From assembly GCA_020747065.1 (NCBI GenBank), contig JAGMVK010000010.1, forward strand, positions 1,116,001-1,180,000: a stretch of DNA of 64,000 nt. Reading direction: 5' to 3'. The position numbers and the translations under genes are program-made. This document shows, piece by piece, positions 63,075-64,000 of the stretch (position 1 is the first letter of the stretch; each line of letters starts with the position of its first letter). Source of the DNA: Cadophora sp. MPI-SDFR-AT-0126 (taxonomy: Eukaryota > Ascomycota > Leotiomycetes > Helotiales > Ploettnerulaceae). Below the pieces are notes generated by a model that ran no database searches, was not told the origin of the DNA, and saw nothing but the letters and a program-made list of their open reading frames with translations.

Positions 63075-64000
63075 TTATGCATCGAATGACTTCTTCAAAG
63101 CCTCCAGCTGCTCCAATACCGCACTTCGGCTCGTGCCACCAGTAGTAGACTTCATCTCGACCGAGCGCTCATAATCAAAGACGCTGAGGACATCGGCGCC
63201 GAAACGCTTGTCCACACCTTGAAATTGCTCGACGGTGAGTTCGTCCATTCCCTTCTGCTGGTCTTCGGCTAGTGCCACCATCCGGCCTGCTAGGTGGTGA
63301 GTCTCGCGGAATGGGACGCCTGTTTGAATCAGTATAGGATCGTATAATGAAGATTTCTGAGGAGGAAAACCCCGTGGAGCTTACCTTTGCGAACCAAATA
63401 CTCAGCAAGGTCCGTAGCCAACATATCGGGGCTAAGTGCAGCACGCATCTTCTCGGGGTACACCGTAGCCGTAGCCAGCGACCTCGCCGCAATCTGCAGA
63501 CTGTCCTTCAACGTCTTAACCGTATCCAACATTGGCTGCACGCTCTCCTGTAGATCCTTATTATATGTCGACGGGATCCCTTTAATACTCATCATTAGCC
63601 CCGCCATGGCGCCGAATATCCTGCCCGACTTGCCGCGGAGGAGCTCGAGGGAGTCGCTGTTCTTCTTCTGTGGCATGAGAGAGCTGCCGGTTGTGTATGC
63701 GTCTGCGAGCTTGACGTAGCCGAACTCTAGAGAGCTGTAGATGATCAGGTCTTCGGACCAGCGAGACAGGTGGCTGCCAATAGTGGCGGCGCACTGTAGG
63801 GCTTCGACGACGAAGTCTCGGTCGCCGACTGCGGACATGCTATTCATGATGAGGCCTTCGAAGCCGAGCTCCTTCGCCATAGCTACGCGATCAATGCCAA
63901 AAGCATTACCTGCAACGGCACCACAGCCGAGCGGTGATTTATTGACAGTCTTCTTCGTGAATCGCAGACGCTCGAGATCCAATTGGAAGGCTACGGCGTA
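63075..64000 (-). CDS. arg4: Argininosuccinate lyase, C-terminal part (5' end outside the window)
   Basis: Two exons are visible: 64000-63385 (open to the window edge) and 63319-63075. The fumarase/aspartase superfamily signature is [11 protein letters not shown], and the block [20 protein letters not shown] with the preceding KSPLGCG loop is diagnostic of argininosuccinate lyase. The C-terminal domain reads [19 protein letters not shown] after splicing and ends KKSFDA. The 65-base intron has GTAAGC and AACAG ends and splits KG/VPFRE. The enzyme splits argininosuccinate into arginine and fumarate in the last step of arginine synthesis, as a cytosolic homotetramer. About the first third of the protein, including the first catalytic histidine region, lies beyond position 64000. 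Confidence 0.95.

Overview
The window is nuclear DNA of a filamentous ascomycete (Pezizomycotina). The genes have short GT-AG introns of about 45 to 140 bases with CTAAC/CTGAC-like branch sites. One 5S rRNA gene stands alone among protein genes. The protein set (WSC-domain copper radical oxidase, GH131, membrane-anchored GH5 glucanase, creD-type arrestin, Zn2Cys6 regulator, fungal SLATT protein) is typical of this group. A helotialean (Leotiomycetes) host is my guess from overall protein style; no marker here proves it.

Layout. 0-6 kb: one tiny three-exon gene (1.1-1.5 kb) and a long stretch without recognisable genes. 6-10.6 kb: an eight-exon gene for a secreted copper radical oxidase with six WSC domains. 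10.6-13.1 kb: gene-poor, with a 77-bp near-perfect inverted duplication. 13.2-14.9 kb: a five-exon cytochrome P450. 16.2-21.6 kb: an SDR oxidoreductase, a DUF4267 membrane protein, a small PPxY protein and a two-TM SLATT protein. 21.6-25.3 kb: gene-poor, holding the 5S rRNA gene. 25.3-34.9 kb is dense: GNAT acetyltransferase, membrane-anchored exo-1,3-beta-glucanase, mitochondrial BCKDH E1-beta, F-actin capping protein alpha, cytochrome b5 and a RING protein. 36.8-42.1 kb: an MCH1-like MFS transporter and a creD-like arrestin. 42-46 kb: gene-poor apart from one doubtful membrane-protein candidate. 46.2-47.6 kb: a six-exon GH131 glucanase. 48.6-52.6 kb: an unknown protein and an RTP1/TANGO6 HEAT-repeat protein. 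55.3-61.9 kb: a secreted App1-like phosphatase, a small secreted protein, a frame-broken F-box gene with a 53-bp tandem array upstream, and a Zn2Cys6 regulator. 63.1-64 kb: the 3' part of argininosuccinate lyase, cut by the window edge.

There is no operon-like organisation and no complete biosynthetic cluster. Themes that recur are extracellular and cell-wall carbohydrate or redox chemistry (AA5-WSC oxidase, GH5, GH131), core metabolism (BCKDH, ASL, cytochrome b5) and ubiquitin-linked trafficking (creD arrestin with PPLY, a RING protein, a small PPAY protein). The least ordinary items are the SLATT two-TM protein with its duplicated helical tail, the secreted App1-type phosphatase, the six-WSC copper oxidase, and several DNA-level signals: GC-rich palindromes, the 77-bp inverted duplication and the 53-bp tandem array. 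Exon boundaries were placed by hand from splice consensus, reading frame and family resemblance, so they are models. No transcript or database evidence was available.
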